Of a stretch of DNA of 64,000 bases, positions 8,120-16,910 are shown piece by piece. How positions within the stretch are numbered: the first letter of the stretch is position 1; every line of letters begins with the position of its first letter. The position numbers and the translations under genes are program-made. Source of the DNA: Chryseobacterium sp. Bi04 (GTDB lineage Bacteria; Bacteroidota; Bacteroidia; Flavobacteriales; Weeksellaceae). The notes beneath the pieces are model-generated. The model made no database searches and was not told the DNA's origin. It saw only the letters and a program-made list of their open reading frames with translations. Where the stretch lies: positions 62,001 through 126,000 of the forward strand of contig NZ_CAKKLP010000004.1 in assembly GCF_918698085.1 (NCBI RefSeq), read 5' to 3'.

Positions 8120-8383
8120 ATGAATAAGTTATTTATTTTCACCCTGTTGTTCGTAGGTTTATCAATGCATGTTTCAGCCCAAAAACATCCTCCACTTCCG
8201 CCGCATCCGTCGAAAACCGAATTGGTAGATGCCAAAATGCGTGAGCTCGATAAAAGATACAATACTGAAAAGAAATTAATTCTGAATCATCCGCTTGCCA
8301 CCAAACAAATGAAAAGAGATCAGTTAAAAGCTTTAAATAAAAAATATCAAAGCCAGAAACGATTACTTAGAAGTATGAAATAA
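8120..8383 (+). CDS. Small secreted basic protein, hypothetical
   Basis: 87 aa with a signal peptide (MNKLFIFTLLFVGLSMHVSA/Q). The mature part begins with a Pro/His-rich segment (KHPPLPPHPSK) and continues as a charged amphipathic helix rich in Lys/Arg (DKRYNTEKKLIL … LLRSMK). It resembles the many short exported helical proteins of flavobacteria that have no assigned role. Standalone gene with AT-rich flanks. Function unknown. Confidence 0.65.
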   Translation: MNKLFIFTLLFVGLSMHVSAQKHPPLPPHPSKTELVDAKMRELDKRYNTEKKLILNHPLATKQMKRDQLKALNKKYQSQKRLLRSMK

Positions 8384-8582
8384 TATAGATTTCTTACACT
8401 TATTAAAATGAGATAAGTGTGTTTTTACTTATTTTATTTTATGAAATTTTCAATTCTGAATGCTGTTTGTTGAAAAAGAGCGATTTTTTGTGCTTTTATT
8501 TTATTTAATTTTAAATAAAATAAGCTTGCTGGTGCATTTTTACATCTATTTCCAGAAACATGAAACATCCAATATTTTTCCT

Positions 8583-8590
8583 TAAATTCG
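8583..8590 (+). promoter_or_regulatory. -7 box upstream of lpdA
   Basis: TAAATTCG, 20 nt before the lpdA start codon, one base from TAnnTTTG. No clear -33 TTG. Confidence 0.35.
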
Positions 8591-8609
8591 CATAAAAATT
8601 TTTAAAGTA

Positions 8610-9998
8610 ATGAATTACGATATTATTGTCATTGGAAGTGGTCCTGGTGGATATGTTACTGCGATCAGAGCAGCACAGTTGGGTTTCAAAACCGCAATTA
8701 TCGAGAAAGAAAACTTAGGGGGAATTTGCCTTAACTGGGGATGTATTCCTACTAAAGCTTTATTGAAATCTGCTCAGGTTTTTCATTATATTAACCATGC
8801 TGAAGATTACGGATTGAATAAAGTGGAAGCTAGCTTTGAATTCCCGAATGTTATTCAGAGAAGCCGTGGGGTAGCCAGCAAAATGAGCAAAGGAATCGAA
8901 TTCTTAATGAAAAAGAACAAGATTGATGTAATTCTTGGTACAGCAACTGTACAGAAAGGTAAAAAAGTTTCTGTTACAGATAAAGATGGTAAAGTAACTG
9001 AATATTCAGGAAGCCATATTATCATTGCTACAGGAGCTCGTTCAAGAGAATTACCAAACTTACCACAAGACGGTAAAAAAGTAATCGGATACAGACAGGC
9101 ATTATCTCTTCCTGAGCAGCCAAAATCTATGATCGTTGTAGGTTCTGGAGCGATTGGAGTAGAATTTGCCGATTTCTATAATACAATGGGAACAAAAGTA
9201 ACTGTTGTAGAATTTATGCCAAATATCGTACCTGTAGAAGACGAAGAAATCTCTAAACACTTAGAGAAATCTCTGAAGAAGACAGGAATTGAAATTATGA
9301 CCAATGCTTCTGTAGAAAGCGTTGATACAAGTGGAGAAGGAGTAAAAGCTACCGTAAAAACGGCTAACGGAAATATTACATTAGAAGCCGATATCCTATT
9401 ATCTGCTGTAGGTATTGCTGCCAACATCGAAAACATCGGTTTAGAAGAAGTAGGAATCCAAACAGATAAAGGAAGAGTTTTAGTAAATGAATGGTACGAA
9501 ACTTCAGTACCGGGTTACTATGCGATTGGGGATATCATCCCAACTCAGGCATTGGCTCACGTAGCTTCAGCAGAAGGAATCACTTGTGTTGAGAAAATCA
9601 AAGGAATGCACGTTGAAAAGATCGACTATGGTAATATCCCGGGATGTACTTACTGTCATCCTGAAGTAGCTTCTGTAGGTCTTACAGAAAAGCAGGCTAA
9701 GGAAAAAGGATACGAAATTAAAGTAGGTAAATTCCCTCTCTCTGCAAGTGGTAAAGCTACAGCAAACGGAAATACAGATGGTTTCATCAAAGTTATTTTT
9801 GATGCTAAATACGGAGAGTGGTTAGGGTGTCATATGATTGGTGAAGGAGTAACTGATATGGTTGCTGAAGCTGTTGTAGCAAGAAAACTTGAAACTACAG
9901 GTCATGAGATCATTAAGTCTGTTCACCCTCACCCAACTGTTTCTGAGGCTATCATGGAAGCAGCAGCAGCAGCTTACGGTGAAGTGATTCATATTTAA
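8610..9998 (+). CDS. lpdA: Dihydrolipoyl dehydrogenase (E3)
   Basis: 462 aa, full-length flavoprotein. FAD-binding IVIGSGPGGYVTAIRAAQLG at residues 5-24; redox-active disulfide in GGICLNWGCIPTK with Cys40 and Cys45; NAD-binding VVGSGAIGVEFADF; second FAD motif YAIGDI; and the C-terminal dimer-interface HPHPTVSEA with the catalytic His. It reoxidises the dihydrolipoyl groups of the pyruvate, 2-oxoglutarate and branched-chain dehydrogenase complexes and of the glycine cleavage system. It stands alone here, separate from E1/E2 genes, and has a clear terminator. The codon pattern looks like that of a well-expressed gene. Confidence 0.97.
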   Translation: MNYDIIVIGSGPGGYVTAIRAAQLGFKTAIIEKENLGGICLNWGCIPTKALLKSAQVFHYINHAEDYGLNKVEASFEFPNVIQRSRGVASKMSKGIEFLMKKNKIDVILGTATVQKGKKVSVTDKDGKVTEYSGSHIIIATGARSRELPNLPQDGKKVIGYRQALSLPEQPKSMIVVGSGAIGVEFADFYNTMGTKVTVVEFMPNIVPVEDEEISKHLEKSLKKTGIEIMTNASVESVDTSGEGVKATVKTANGNITLEADILLSAVGIAANIENIGLEEVGIQTDKGRVLVNEWYETSVPGYYAIGDIIPTQALAHVASAEGITCVEKIKGMHVEKIDYGNIPGCTYCHPEVASVGLTEKQAKEKGYEIKVGKFPLSASGKATANGNTDGFIKVIFDAKYGEWLGCHMIGEGVTDMVAEAVVARKLETTGHEIIKSVHPHPTVSEAIMEAAAAAYGEVIHI

Positions 9999-10032
9999 GA
10001 TACAAAAGAGCAAAACTCTTTATTGATATTAT

Positions 10033-10060
10033 AAACCACAGATTTTGTCTGTGGTTTTTC
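10033..10060 (+). terminator. Terminator of lpdA
   Basis: AAACCACAGA-ttttg-TCTGTGGTTTTT, a strong stem with a T tail. A weaker AAAGAGcaaaaCTCTTT hairpin lies just before it (10005-10021). Confidence 0.85.
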
Positions 10061-10073
10061 TATTAAAAATACC

Positions 10074-10081
10074 TAATTTCG
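10074..10081 (+). promoter_or_regulatory. -7 box of the S9 peptidase gene
   Basis: TAATTTCG, 13 nt upstream of the start codon; one mismatch to TAnnTTTG. The leader would be very short. Confidence 0.3.
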
Positions 10082-10094
10082 GTGAAAAATTAAC

Positions 10095-12038
10095 ATGAGG
10101 AATAAATCTATCATAGCCGCTTTCGCTTTAGCAGGAGCCTTCTTCTCTGCACAGGAAAAAAATGAATTTGTAGCTCCCAATGAAAATCTTATTGCACAAA
10201 ATATTCTGCCAATCCCAAAAAGTTTAGGCCAGAGTCTTAAAAAATATTCTGAAAGCAGAAATGCTTCTTTGGCAGATATCCATCCTAACGGAAAAGAAAT
10301 CATTGCCGTTACCCGTTTCGCCTCTACTAACCAGCTGTATAAGATTTCTATGCCTCTGGGCGCCAGAAGACAGGTTACCTTCTTTGATGAACCTGTTAAT
10401 ATTGCTTCTTACGAGCCTACGAAAGGGGAATATCTTGTTTACTCAAAAGATACGGGAGGAAACGAATTTGGGCAGCTGTATACATTAGATCTGAAGACAT
10501 TGAAATCCAAGCTGCTTACCGATGGAGGAAGAACCCAAAATGGTGGTATTACCTGGAAAAAAGACGGTTCAGGATTTTATTTTACCTCTACCAAAAGAAA
10601 TGGAGGTGACCGTGATATCTATTATATGAATCCCCTAAGACCCGAAGAAACCAAGCCTGTTTTGGAACTTAAAGGTGGAGGATGGGGAATCAGCGATATT
10701 TCTGATGATCATAAGAAGTTGCTGATCACAGAATATGTTTCTGCCAATGATTCTTATCTGTATATCTACGACACAGAAACAAAGAAATTAGAACCTGTTA
10801 CAGACAGAAAAGAAAAAGGAATTGTTCAGCTCAATGCTTCTTTTGGAAAAAAACCTGATGAAATCTATTATATTACAGACAGGGATAATGAATTCAGCAG
10901 ATTGGCCGTTCTGAATGTGAAAACAAAAAAGATCAGTTATCTGACCACTGCTATTCCGTGGAATGTAGAAGGTTATGATCTTTCTAAAGATAAATCCAGA
11001 CTATCTTTCATTACCAATGAGAGTGGGATCAACAAACTGTATTTATTGAATACGGATAACCAGAAATATACACCGGTAAGCAATATTCCGGTTGGTCTTA
11101 TTGGGGGAGGGAAATTTTCAGGAGATGGAAAATCTCTTTATTTCTCACAATCTGCAGCTAATTCAGGATCTGATATCTATAAAATGGATATAGCCTCTCA
11201 AAATATTGAAAAATGGACAGAAAGTGAGCAGGGAGAAATGCAGCCTACGGACATGGCTATTCCAAAACTGATAGAATGGAAAAGTTTTGACGGTATGAAA
11301 ATTACAGGATTCTACTATCCTGCACCAGCAAAATTTACAGGGAAAAGACCGGTTCTTATTTCAATTCATGGAGGTCCTGAAGGGCAGTCTATGGCCACAT
11401 CACTTGGGCAGGCCAATTATTTTCCGAATGAAATGGGTATCGCAGTGATTGCACCTAATGTAAGAGGGTCTTCAGGCTTTGGAAAGGCCTATATTGCCGC
11501 AGATAACGGATATTTGAGAATGAACTCTGTAAAAGATATCGGTGCTTTACTGGATTGGATTGCAGTGCAACCGGATCTGGATAAAGACAGGATTATGATC
11601 ACAGGAGGAAGCTACGGAGGATTTATGACCCTGGCTACAGCGTATGAGTATGCCGACAGAATCAGGTGTTCCATGGATGTAGTGGGGATTTCCGATTTCA
11701 ATACATTCCTTAAAAATACTGAAGAGTATAGGAGAGACCTGAGAAGAGTAGAATATGGAGATGAAAGAATTCCTAAAATGGCAGAATTTTTCACGAAAAT
11801 TGCGCCTTTGAATAATATCGATAAGATTAAAAAACCTATGTTTATCGTTCAGGGAACCAATGATCCCAGAGTTCCTGTATCAGAAGCTATTCAGATGAGG
11901 GATAAGTTAAAGGGGCAGGAAAAAACAGTTTGGTACCTTGAAGCAAAAAATGAAGGCCATGGTTTTAGAAAAAAAGAAAATATCGATTTTCAACGTCTTG
12001 CCATGATTAGATTTATGCAGGAATATCTGTTGAAATAA
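10095..12038 (+). CDS. S9 family peptidase (prolyl oligopeptidase / acylaminoacyl-peptidase type), exported
   Basis: 647 aa with a signal peptide (SIIAAFALAGAFFSA/Q). Residues 60-390 form WD40/beta-propeller-like repeats (LYKISMPLG, KDGSGFYFTSTK and similar). The alpha/beta-hydrolase domain follows, with nucleophile Ser506 in GGSYGGFM, Asp590 in QGTNDPRVP and His622 in NEGHGF, a complete catalytic triad. Such enzymes cleave short peptides, often after proline or from an acylated N-terminus, and this one likely works in the periplasm. It is monocistronic, with its own terminator. Exact specificity cannot be read. Confidence 0.93.
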   Translation: MRNKSIIAAFALAGAFFSAQEKNEFVAPNENLIAQNILPIPKSLGQSLKKYSESRNASLADIHPNGKEIIAVTRFASTNQLYKISMPLGARRQVTFFDEPVNIASYEPTKGEYLVYSKDTGGNEFGQLYTLDLKTLKSKLLTDGGRTQNGGITWKKDGSGFYFTSTKRNGGDRDIYYMNPLRPEETKPVLELKGGGWGISDISDDHKKLLITEYVSANDSYLYIYDTETKKLEPVTDRKEKGIVQLNASFGKKPDEIYYITDRDNEFSRLAVLNVKTKKISYLTTAIPWNVEGYDLSKDKSRLSFITNESGINKLYLLNTDNQKYTPVSNIPVGLIGGGKFSGDGKSLYFSQSAANSGSDIYKMDIASQNIEKWTESEQGEMQPTDMAIPKLIEWKSFDGMKITGFYYPAPAKFTGKRPVLISIHGGPEGQSMATSLGQANYFPNEMGIAVIAPNVRGSSGFGKAYIAADNGYLRMNSVKDIGALLDWIAVQPDLDKDRIMITGGSYGGFMTLATAYEYADRIRCSMDVVGISDFNTFLKNTEEYRRDLRRVEYGDERIPKMAEFFTKIAPLNNIDKIKKPMFIVQGTNDPRVPVSEAIQMRDKLKGQEKTVWYLEAKNEGHGFRKKENIDFQRLAMIRFMQEYLLK

Positions 12039-12068
12039 AACATTTTTTTATCTGAATAAGAAAACAGA

Positions 12069-12101
12069 GCACTCCCGTAAACTTTTATGGGAGTGTTTTT
12101 A
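12069..12101 (+). terminator. Terminator of the S9 peptidase gene
   Basis: GCACTCCCgtaaac … GGGAGTGTTTTTAT; a 7-bp GC-rich stem with T tail. Confidence 0.85.
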
Positions 12102-12264
12102 TTATGACAAGAGAAAATGAGAAGACAGTAAGGTAAAAATGATACCAGTAAATTAAATAAACCTATAAACCATAAATACTAGTTTTTTATTAAAATAATT
12201 TTAAAATCAACACATTTATAAAAATTAATCTGTTTTTCTCACGCCGATTTCTTACATTTATTCT

Positions 12265-13065
12265 ATGAATTTTGAAAGAGTAGGACTTGTTTTATCAGGA
12301 GGTGGTACGAAAGGAATCGCCCATGCAGGAGTATTAAAATTCTTGAAAGAAAAAAACATAGAGGTAGATATCCTTTCTTGCTGTAGTGCAGGATCTATTG
12401 TAGGATGCCTGCATGCTGTAGGCAAAACACCAGAAGAAATTCTTGAGTTCTTCAATTCAATTTATTTTTTCAACTGGAAACATTTTACGTTCAATCAACC
12501 CGGATTGGTTTCTTCGGTCATTTTTAGGAATTATCTTAAGCCCATTTTTCATGATATGAAATTAAAGGATCTGGATATTGAAGTGAAAATTGTAGCCACA
12601 GAGCTGGTTTCAGGAACACAGAAAATTTTTGATGAAAATTTCGAAATTGTAGATGCTATTATTGCCTCCTGTTCTATACCGGGAATCACAACGCCTTACA
12701 TCATTGATGAAGAAATGTATTGTGATGGGGGAGTGCTCAATAATTTTCCGGCAGACATTATCAGGGACGAATGTGACAAGCTTATCGGAGTTTTTGTATC
12801 ACCACCCCATGATACCCATATTAATGACCTAAAATCAATCAAAGCTATCGTTTCACGTTCTTACGACCTGCTTTCCTACAGGATTGAAAAAATAAAGTTT
12901 GAATATTGTGACTGGTTTATTACTTCACAGAAATTATCAACATACGGAATGTTTGAACGGAGAAAAGACAGGCTGGAAGAAATTTTTGATATTGGATATA
13001 ATGCGGCCTCAGAAAGTTTTGAAATCAGCCAGTATCACACGGAACTGAAAAAATTAGGAACATAA
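12265..13065 (+). CDS. Patatin-like phospholipase family protein
   Basis: 266 aa. Oxyanion-hole glycine loop LSGGGTKGIAHAGVL at residues 9-23, nucleophile Ser41 in SCCSAGSIVG, and catalytic Asp154 in YCDGGVLNNFP, so the Ser-Asp dyad of patatins is present. The nucleophile elbow reads C-C-S-A-G, where most family members have G-T/G-S-A-G; the first glycine is replaced by cysteine. No signal peptide, so it is probably cytoplasmic or membrane-associated. It would hydrolyse ester bonds of lipids. Single gene between two terminators. Confidence 0.88.
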   Translation: MNFERVGLVLSGGGTKGIAHAGVLKFLKEKNIEVDILSCCSAGSIVGCLHAVGKTPEEILEFFNSIYFFNWKHFTFNQPGLVSSVIFRNYLKPIFHDMKLKDLDIEVKIVATELVSGTQKIFDENFEIVDAIIASCSIPGITTPYIIDEEMYCDGGVLNNFPADIIRDECDKLIGVFVSPPHDTHINDLKSIKAIVSRSYDLLSYRIEKIKFEYCDWFITSQKLSTYGMFERRKDRLEEIFDIGYNAASESFEISQYHTELKKLGT

Positions 13066-13069
13066 CATA

Positions 13070-13096
13070 AATCCTGCATCACAATGCAGGATTTTA
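13070..13096 (+). terminator. Terminator of the patatin gene
   Basis: AATCCTGCAT-caca-ATGCAGGATTTTAT; a perfect 10-bp stem. Confidence 0.85.
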
Positions 13097-13157
13097 TATG
13101 GTAAAATATGAAGAAATACTACAGTGCTTTATGGGTTGAGATCCATACTAGATCCAG

Positions 13158-13598
13158 TTATTTCTTCACTACTTGTCCGTCCTCGCGTACAATTTCCTGA
13201 TCATTTTCATCATTTACAGTAAGGGTATAAGGTGCTTTTTTGGCTGAATCAGTAAGATAGTTTCTCCAAACCTGATAGGTGTATCCCTGATTGTTAAAAA
13301 CGATATAGTAATTGCCTCCCGTACCGTCAGGAACCAGTTCCCCATCACTGATGATCATGCTTGGTTTTGCCGTGATTTTAGCGTTTGCATTCCATGATTG
13401 ATACAAATACTTACCGTTGGGCTGTTTGTCAATTCTTATCTTAAATTTCTTTGTTTTAATAATGACCGTTTTGGGTACTTTTTGAAAAGTAGCATAAGAG
13501 GTTACATGATGGTCCTTTGATTCATTCGGAACTTCTTTCGCATATACAAAAGAAAACTGAGCCAGGCAGAAAGTTCCTAATAAGAAGCTTTTAATCAT
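13158..13598 (-). CDS. Secreted hypothetical protein
   Basis: 146 aa, signal peptide up to about residue 20 (…FCLAQFSFVYA). The mature part is a small beta-rich domain: KTVIIKTKKFKIRID, YLYQSWNANAKI, GGNYYIVFNNQGYTYQVW, with a basic terminus. I do not recognise a family. A CAAATATA box at 13635-13642 (TATATTTG on the minus strand) is a suitable -7 element 37 nt before the start. Convergent with the patatin gene. Probably periplasmic or surface-exposed. Confidence 0.6.
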   Translation of the reverse strand: MIKSFLLGTFCLAQFSFVYAKEVPNESKDHHVTSYATFQKVPKTVIIKTKKFKIRIDKQPNGKYLYQSWNANAKITAKPSMIISDGELVPDGTGGNYYIVFNNQGYTYQVWRNYLTDSAKKAPYTLTVNDENDQEIVREDGQVVKK

Positions 13599-13690
13599 AT
13601 TTTAAAGGTTATTGGTTACTAATCAGAGTTTCATCAAATATAGAGCCATTTTTACAGAGATAAGTTTACTATGTGGCAGTAGTATTTACC

Positions 13691-13733
13691 ACCCCGTCAA
13701 ATCTTCGATTTGCCACCCCTCCGGTGGAGGGGA
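13691..13733. repeat. Double-hairpin REP-like intergenic element
   Basis: Two adjacent palindromes: CAAATCttcGATTTG (13698-13712) and CCCCTCCggtGGAGGGG (13716-13732). The GC-rich second stem stands out in this AT-rich sequence. This kind of 'caccccgtcaaat…ggagggg' element is, from memory, common in flavobacterial intergenic DNA. It is unrelated in sequence to the RAYT-linked REPs further right. Confidence 0.55.
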
Positions 13734-13855
13734 ATGTTCAGTCTTCAATTGGTATATTTGAGCATCTGATTTCAAATTCCTTGAAGTTAAAAGATAATGA
13801 TGGGGCTTTCCATTTACCTTGTCATTCCGCAGGAATCTAAATGTATATATATACA

Positions 13856-14470
13856 AGAAAATCAGAGATTTTCATAAAACTTATGTGTACTTTTCAGCAG
13901 TGTGATAGCCACTTAAAAAATTTTAAGTGTTTCAATCTTTTGTGCCTTTTGTGGTTGATATTATTCTCCCTCAGATTGAGCAGATTTATATTATGTTTAG
14001 ATTTCAGCTGAATGACACAATGCATTGTTTGAAAGGCTTATTTTAACACTTTAGATCACTTAAGCAAGTTTAAAAATTACTGCATATAGGTAAGTTCACT
14101 TTAGAAGAAAATCAGAGATTTTCATAAAACTTATGTGTACTTTTCAGCAGTGTGATAGTCACTTAAAAAATTTTAAGTGTTTCAATCTTTTGTGGCTTTT
14201 GTGGTTGATATTATTCTCCCTCAGATTGAGCAGATTTATATTATGTTTAGATTTCAGCTGAATGACACAATGCCATTGTTTGAAAGGCTTATTTTAACAC
14301 TTTAGATCACTTAAGCAAGTTTAAAAATTACTGCATATAGGTTAGAAGAAAATCAGAGATTTTCATAAAACTTATGTGTACTTTTCAGCAGTGTGATAGC
14401 CACTTTTAAAAATCTTGAGTGTATAAATCTTTTGTGACTTTTGTGGTTGATATTTCTCCCGCAGATTTCT
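13856..14470. repeat. Tandem 240-250 bp non-coding repeat, about 2.5 copies
   Basis: Units begin with AGAAAATCAGAGATTTTC at 13856, 14106 and 14347 (spacing 250 and 241 bp). Units 1 and 2 are nearly identical through 'ACTGCATATAGGT'; they differ by single-base changes and by a 9-10 bp spacer (TAAGTTCAC) present after unit 1 only. Unit 3 is diverged after about 60 bp and ends near 14470, just before the GldA-like gene's stop. Each unit starts with a small palindrome (GAAAATCagaGATTTTC-like). I find no long reading frame on either strand. The near identity argues for recent tandem duplication. Confidence 0.85.
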
Positions 14471-14490
14471 CTTATTTAAAGTTGTAAATC

Positions 14491-15195
14491 TTAGCTGGAT
14501 ACAGCAGTATAGCTTGCAAAAGCTTCTTCCAGGCTGTTAAATTTGCCTTTAAACTCATCAATAGGACAGTCCTGAAGGATATTCCCTTTATGAATAAGGA
14601 TAACGCGGGAGCAAAGAGCTTCCACTTCCTGCATGATATGGGTAGAAAGTAAAACCGTCTTTTGCTGACCAATTTCTTTTACCACATTTCTGATTTCAAT
14701 AATCTGGTTAGGATCCAGACCATTAGTGGGTTCATCCAAAATTAACAAATCGGGTTGGTGAATAATAGCCTGGGCCAACCCAACACGTTGCTTATATCCT
14801 TTAGATAATTGACTTATTTTTTTTGACTTTTCCGGTGTGATCCCTACAAGCTGAATCACTTCATCTACTCTGGCTTCAGAAATTTTATGAATATTTGCTA
14901 CAAACTGAAGATATTCCTTAACATACATTTCAAGATAAAGTGGATTGTTTTCAGGAAGGAATCCTATTTTTTTCTTACTTTCAATGGCATATTCAGAAAT
15001 ATTTTGACCATTAAAAATAATTTCGCCCTGGTCAATTTTCAATGCACCAACGATGGATTTCATTAAAGTGGATTTTCCGGCACCATTAGGACCGAGAAGG
15101 CCGATGATCTCATTTTTATCAATAGAAATGTTGATATTGTTAAGGGCAGTTTGTTCCCCAAACTTTTTAGTCAAATTGATTATCTGAAGCGGCAT
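14491..15195 (-). CDS. ABC transporter ATP-binding protein, GldA-like
   Basis: 234 aa. Walker A GLLGPNGAGKSTLMK at residues 33-47, ABC signature QLSKGYKQRVGLAQA near 134, Walker B LLILDEPTNGLDPNQ and H-loop STHIMQE. The signature and the stretch GFLPENNPLYLEMYVKEYL closely resemble GldA, the ATPase of the flavobacterial GldA-GldF-GldG exporter linked to gliding. It is shorter than typical GldA (about 300 aa, from memory), and no gldF/gldG follows. It may instead be a general ABC-2 exporter ATPase. The stop lies immediately beside the tandem repeat region. Confidence 0.82.
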   Translation of the reverse strand: MPLQIINLTKKFGEQTALNNINISIDKNEIIGLLGPNGAGKSTLMKSIVGALKIDQGEIIFNGQNISEYAIESKKKIGFLPENNPLYLEMYVKEYLQFVANIHKISEARVDEVIQLVGITPEKSKKISQLSKGYKQRVGLAQAIIHQPDLLILDEPTNGLDPNQIIEIRNVVKEIGQQKTVLLSTHIMQEVEALCSRVILIHKGNILQDCPIDEFKGKFNSLEEAFASYTAVSS

Positions 15196-15275
15196 AATGA
15201 TTAATGTCTTTGTGCAAAAATAAAATAAAAAAACTCATTCGATGGAATGAGTTTCACAATATTTTTAAATTATAC

Positions 15276-15830
15276 TTATTTTTTTGATTTCTTACTGCCG
15301 CCAGTAGATCTTGGTGTTGCTGTAGAGGCTGTATTTGGACCTGATTTTGAATTGACAACAGCCGATTTTTCATACAATGCATACTTACCATTTGTTTTAC
15401 CAAAAATTTTCTCAACCTGTTTTTGGGTTAAAAACTGAGATTTTCCGATATACTTCCGGTTCTTGTTGATAATCTGGATAAACTGGAGTGTCTGCTGACC
15501 ATAGTTTTTTTCATAATGAAGTTCGATAATATCATTAGGAAGTTCCAGGATGATATTTTCATCGGGAATAGCTGTTACAAAACCTTCCATGATAAGTTTA
15601 TAAAGCCCTGATACATCCCCATTCAGATTTTGGAATGAGAAAGATCGGATGGTATTCAGGTTGCTGGTGTTCAGATCCTGGTAATTGATGGTAAACTTAT
15701 CTTCTTTTTTATATAAACCTACGGAATTATCTTTACCAATTTCCACTAAACTCTCATTTTTCAACACTTTAATTTGTGAGAAAACTGAAATGCTGAACAT
15801 GCATGTAATAAGTAGAATTATTTTTCTCAT
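15276..15830 (-). CDS. Secreted hypothetical protein
   Basis: 184 aa with a clear signal peptide (MRKIILLITCMFSISVFS/Q). The mature domain is alpha/beta without recognisable motifs (LVEIGKDNSVGLYKKEDKF, NIILELPNDIIELHYEKNYG). It ends in a low-complexity basic Ser/Thr/Gly tail (TPRSTGGSKKSKK). It lies 80 nt upstream of the GldA-like gene in the same direction and may share its transcript. Probably periplasmic; function unknown. Confidence 0.65.
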   Translation of the reverse strand: MRKIILLITCMFSISVFSQIKVLKNESLVEIGKDNSVGLYKKEDKFTINYQDLNTSNLNTIRSFSFQNLNGDVSGLYKLIMEGFVTAIPDENIILELPNDIIELHYEKNYGQQTLQFIQIINKNRKYIGKSQFLTQKQVEKIFGKTNGKYALYEKSAVVNSKSGPNTASTATPRSTGGSKKSKK

Positions 15831-16214
15831 GAATTGAATTTTAATGTTTTACAAATTGGTGTATATAAACTTACTAATAAAAAAGTTAAATAACAATTTT
15901 TATTCTTTAAACAAAAGTAATACTTTTTTTTGATATTCATGAGGAATTGCCTGTGGGAGCTATGAAATGGTGGTTGTAAGTAATGGTTTGAAGATCAGAT
16001 GCTTATTTATTTTTCACGCATATCCTCCTTTTTAAATCTCTGAAAAAAACAGATCGGAAATTATCAGGTGTAAGGTGTTGAAAAACAGACTGAAAATTAG
16101 TTTTCAGACTATCTGAGATAAAGTTATTTAAAATAAGTGTTAATTTTTATGATCAGAAAAAGAAAGCTATGAAACGGATAGCATTTTTAAATAATACATG
16201 ATTCATCAGTAAGG
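15831..16214. other. Intergenic region with a 7-bp hairpin
   Basis: No gene found. CTGAAAA-ttag-TTTTCAG at 16090-16107 forms a hairpin without a T tail on either side; it may be a weak terminator for the response regulator gene or simply chance. Confidence 0.4.
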
Positions 16215-16910
16215 TTACAATAATCTGTTTTTTGAAACTGCCAATATGAAAGAGTCAAACTCTTGCCGGTAGCTTCTTCCGACAGGAATATGATGACTGC
16301 CAAGAAATACTTCGGTAGTGTTGAAAGCAGTAACCCGATCAGCATTGATCAAAAATGACCTGTGAATTCTTACAAAACCTTTGGAAATAAGGATTACTTG
16401 TAAATCTGTTATTTTATTTTTTGAAATAAAACTTTCCTTTGTAGCCAACACTACTTTAATGTCATTTCCCTGGCTCTCAAAATAAATGATTTCTGAAAGA
16501 AAAATTTTCCGCTGCATTCCTTCAGTCTTGAATATGATAAAATCTTCCTGGGGAGCCGCTGTATTTCTTAGAATACGTTCTACCGACTTAAAAAAGCGTT
16601 CAAAAGTAATGGGCTTAAGGAGATAATCTATTGCTTCCAGTTCAAAACCTTCAATGGCAAAATCACGATAAGCCGTGGTGAAAATAGTTGCCGGTTTCTG
16701 AGACAGTGACCTTAAAAAATCAATTCCGTTTAAGTGAGGCATCTGAATATCCAGAAACATCAGATCTACAGGTTGATTCTGAATTATTTTATAGGCTTCC
16801 ATCGCATTTTCAGCTTTCCCGATTAGTTTCAAATGATCGATTCTGGAGATATGGTTCTCCAGTAATTTTGCTGCCAAAGGCTCATCATCTACTATAATAC
16901 AGTTAATCAT
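16215..16910 (-). CDS. LytTR-family response regulator
   Basis: 231 aa. Receiver domain at residues 1-120 with acidic pocket DDE (8-10), phospho-acceptor Asp54 in LMFLDIQMP, Thr in IFTTAY and Lys in YLLKPI. LytTR DNA-binding domain at about 130-229 (…YFESQGNDIKVVL … GFVRIHRSFLINADRV). The start codon lies inside the end of the upstream histidine kinase gene (8-bp overlap), so the two are translationally coupled and form a LytS/LytR-type two-component system. The input signal and targets are unknown. Confidence 0.93.
   Translation of the reverse strand: MINCIIVDDEPLAAKLLENHISRIDHLKLIGKAENAMEAYKIIQNQPVDLMFLDIQMPHLNGIDFLRSLSQKPATIFTTAYRDFAIEGFELEAIDYLLKPITFERFFKSVERILRNTAAPQEDFIIFKTEGMQRKIFLSEIIYFESQGNDIKVVLATKESFISKNKITDLQVILISKGFVRIHRSFLINADRVTAFNTTEVFLGSHHIPVGRSYRQEFDSFILAVSKNRLL

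Noticed and set aside
13856..14470. CRISPR array or IS element in the tandem repeat block
   Set aside because: The unit is about 245 bp, there are no unique spacers, no transposase frame and no terminal inverted repeats.
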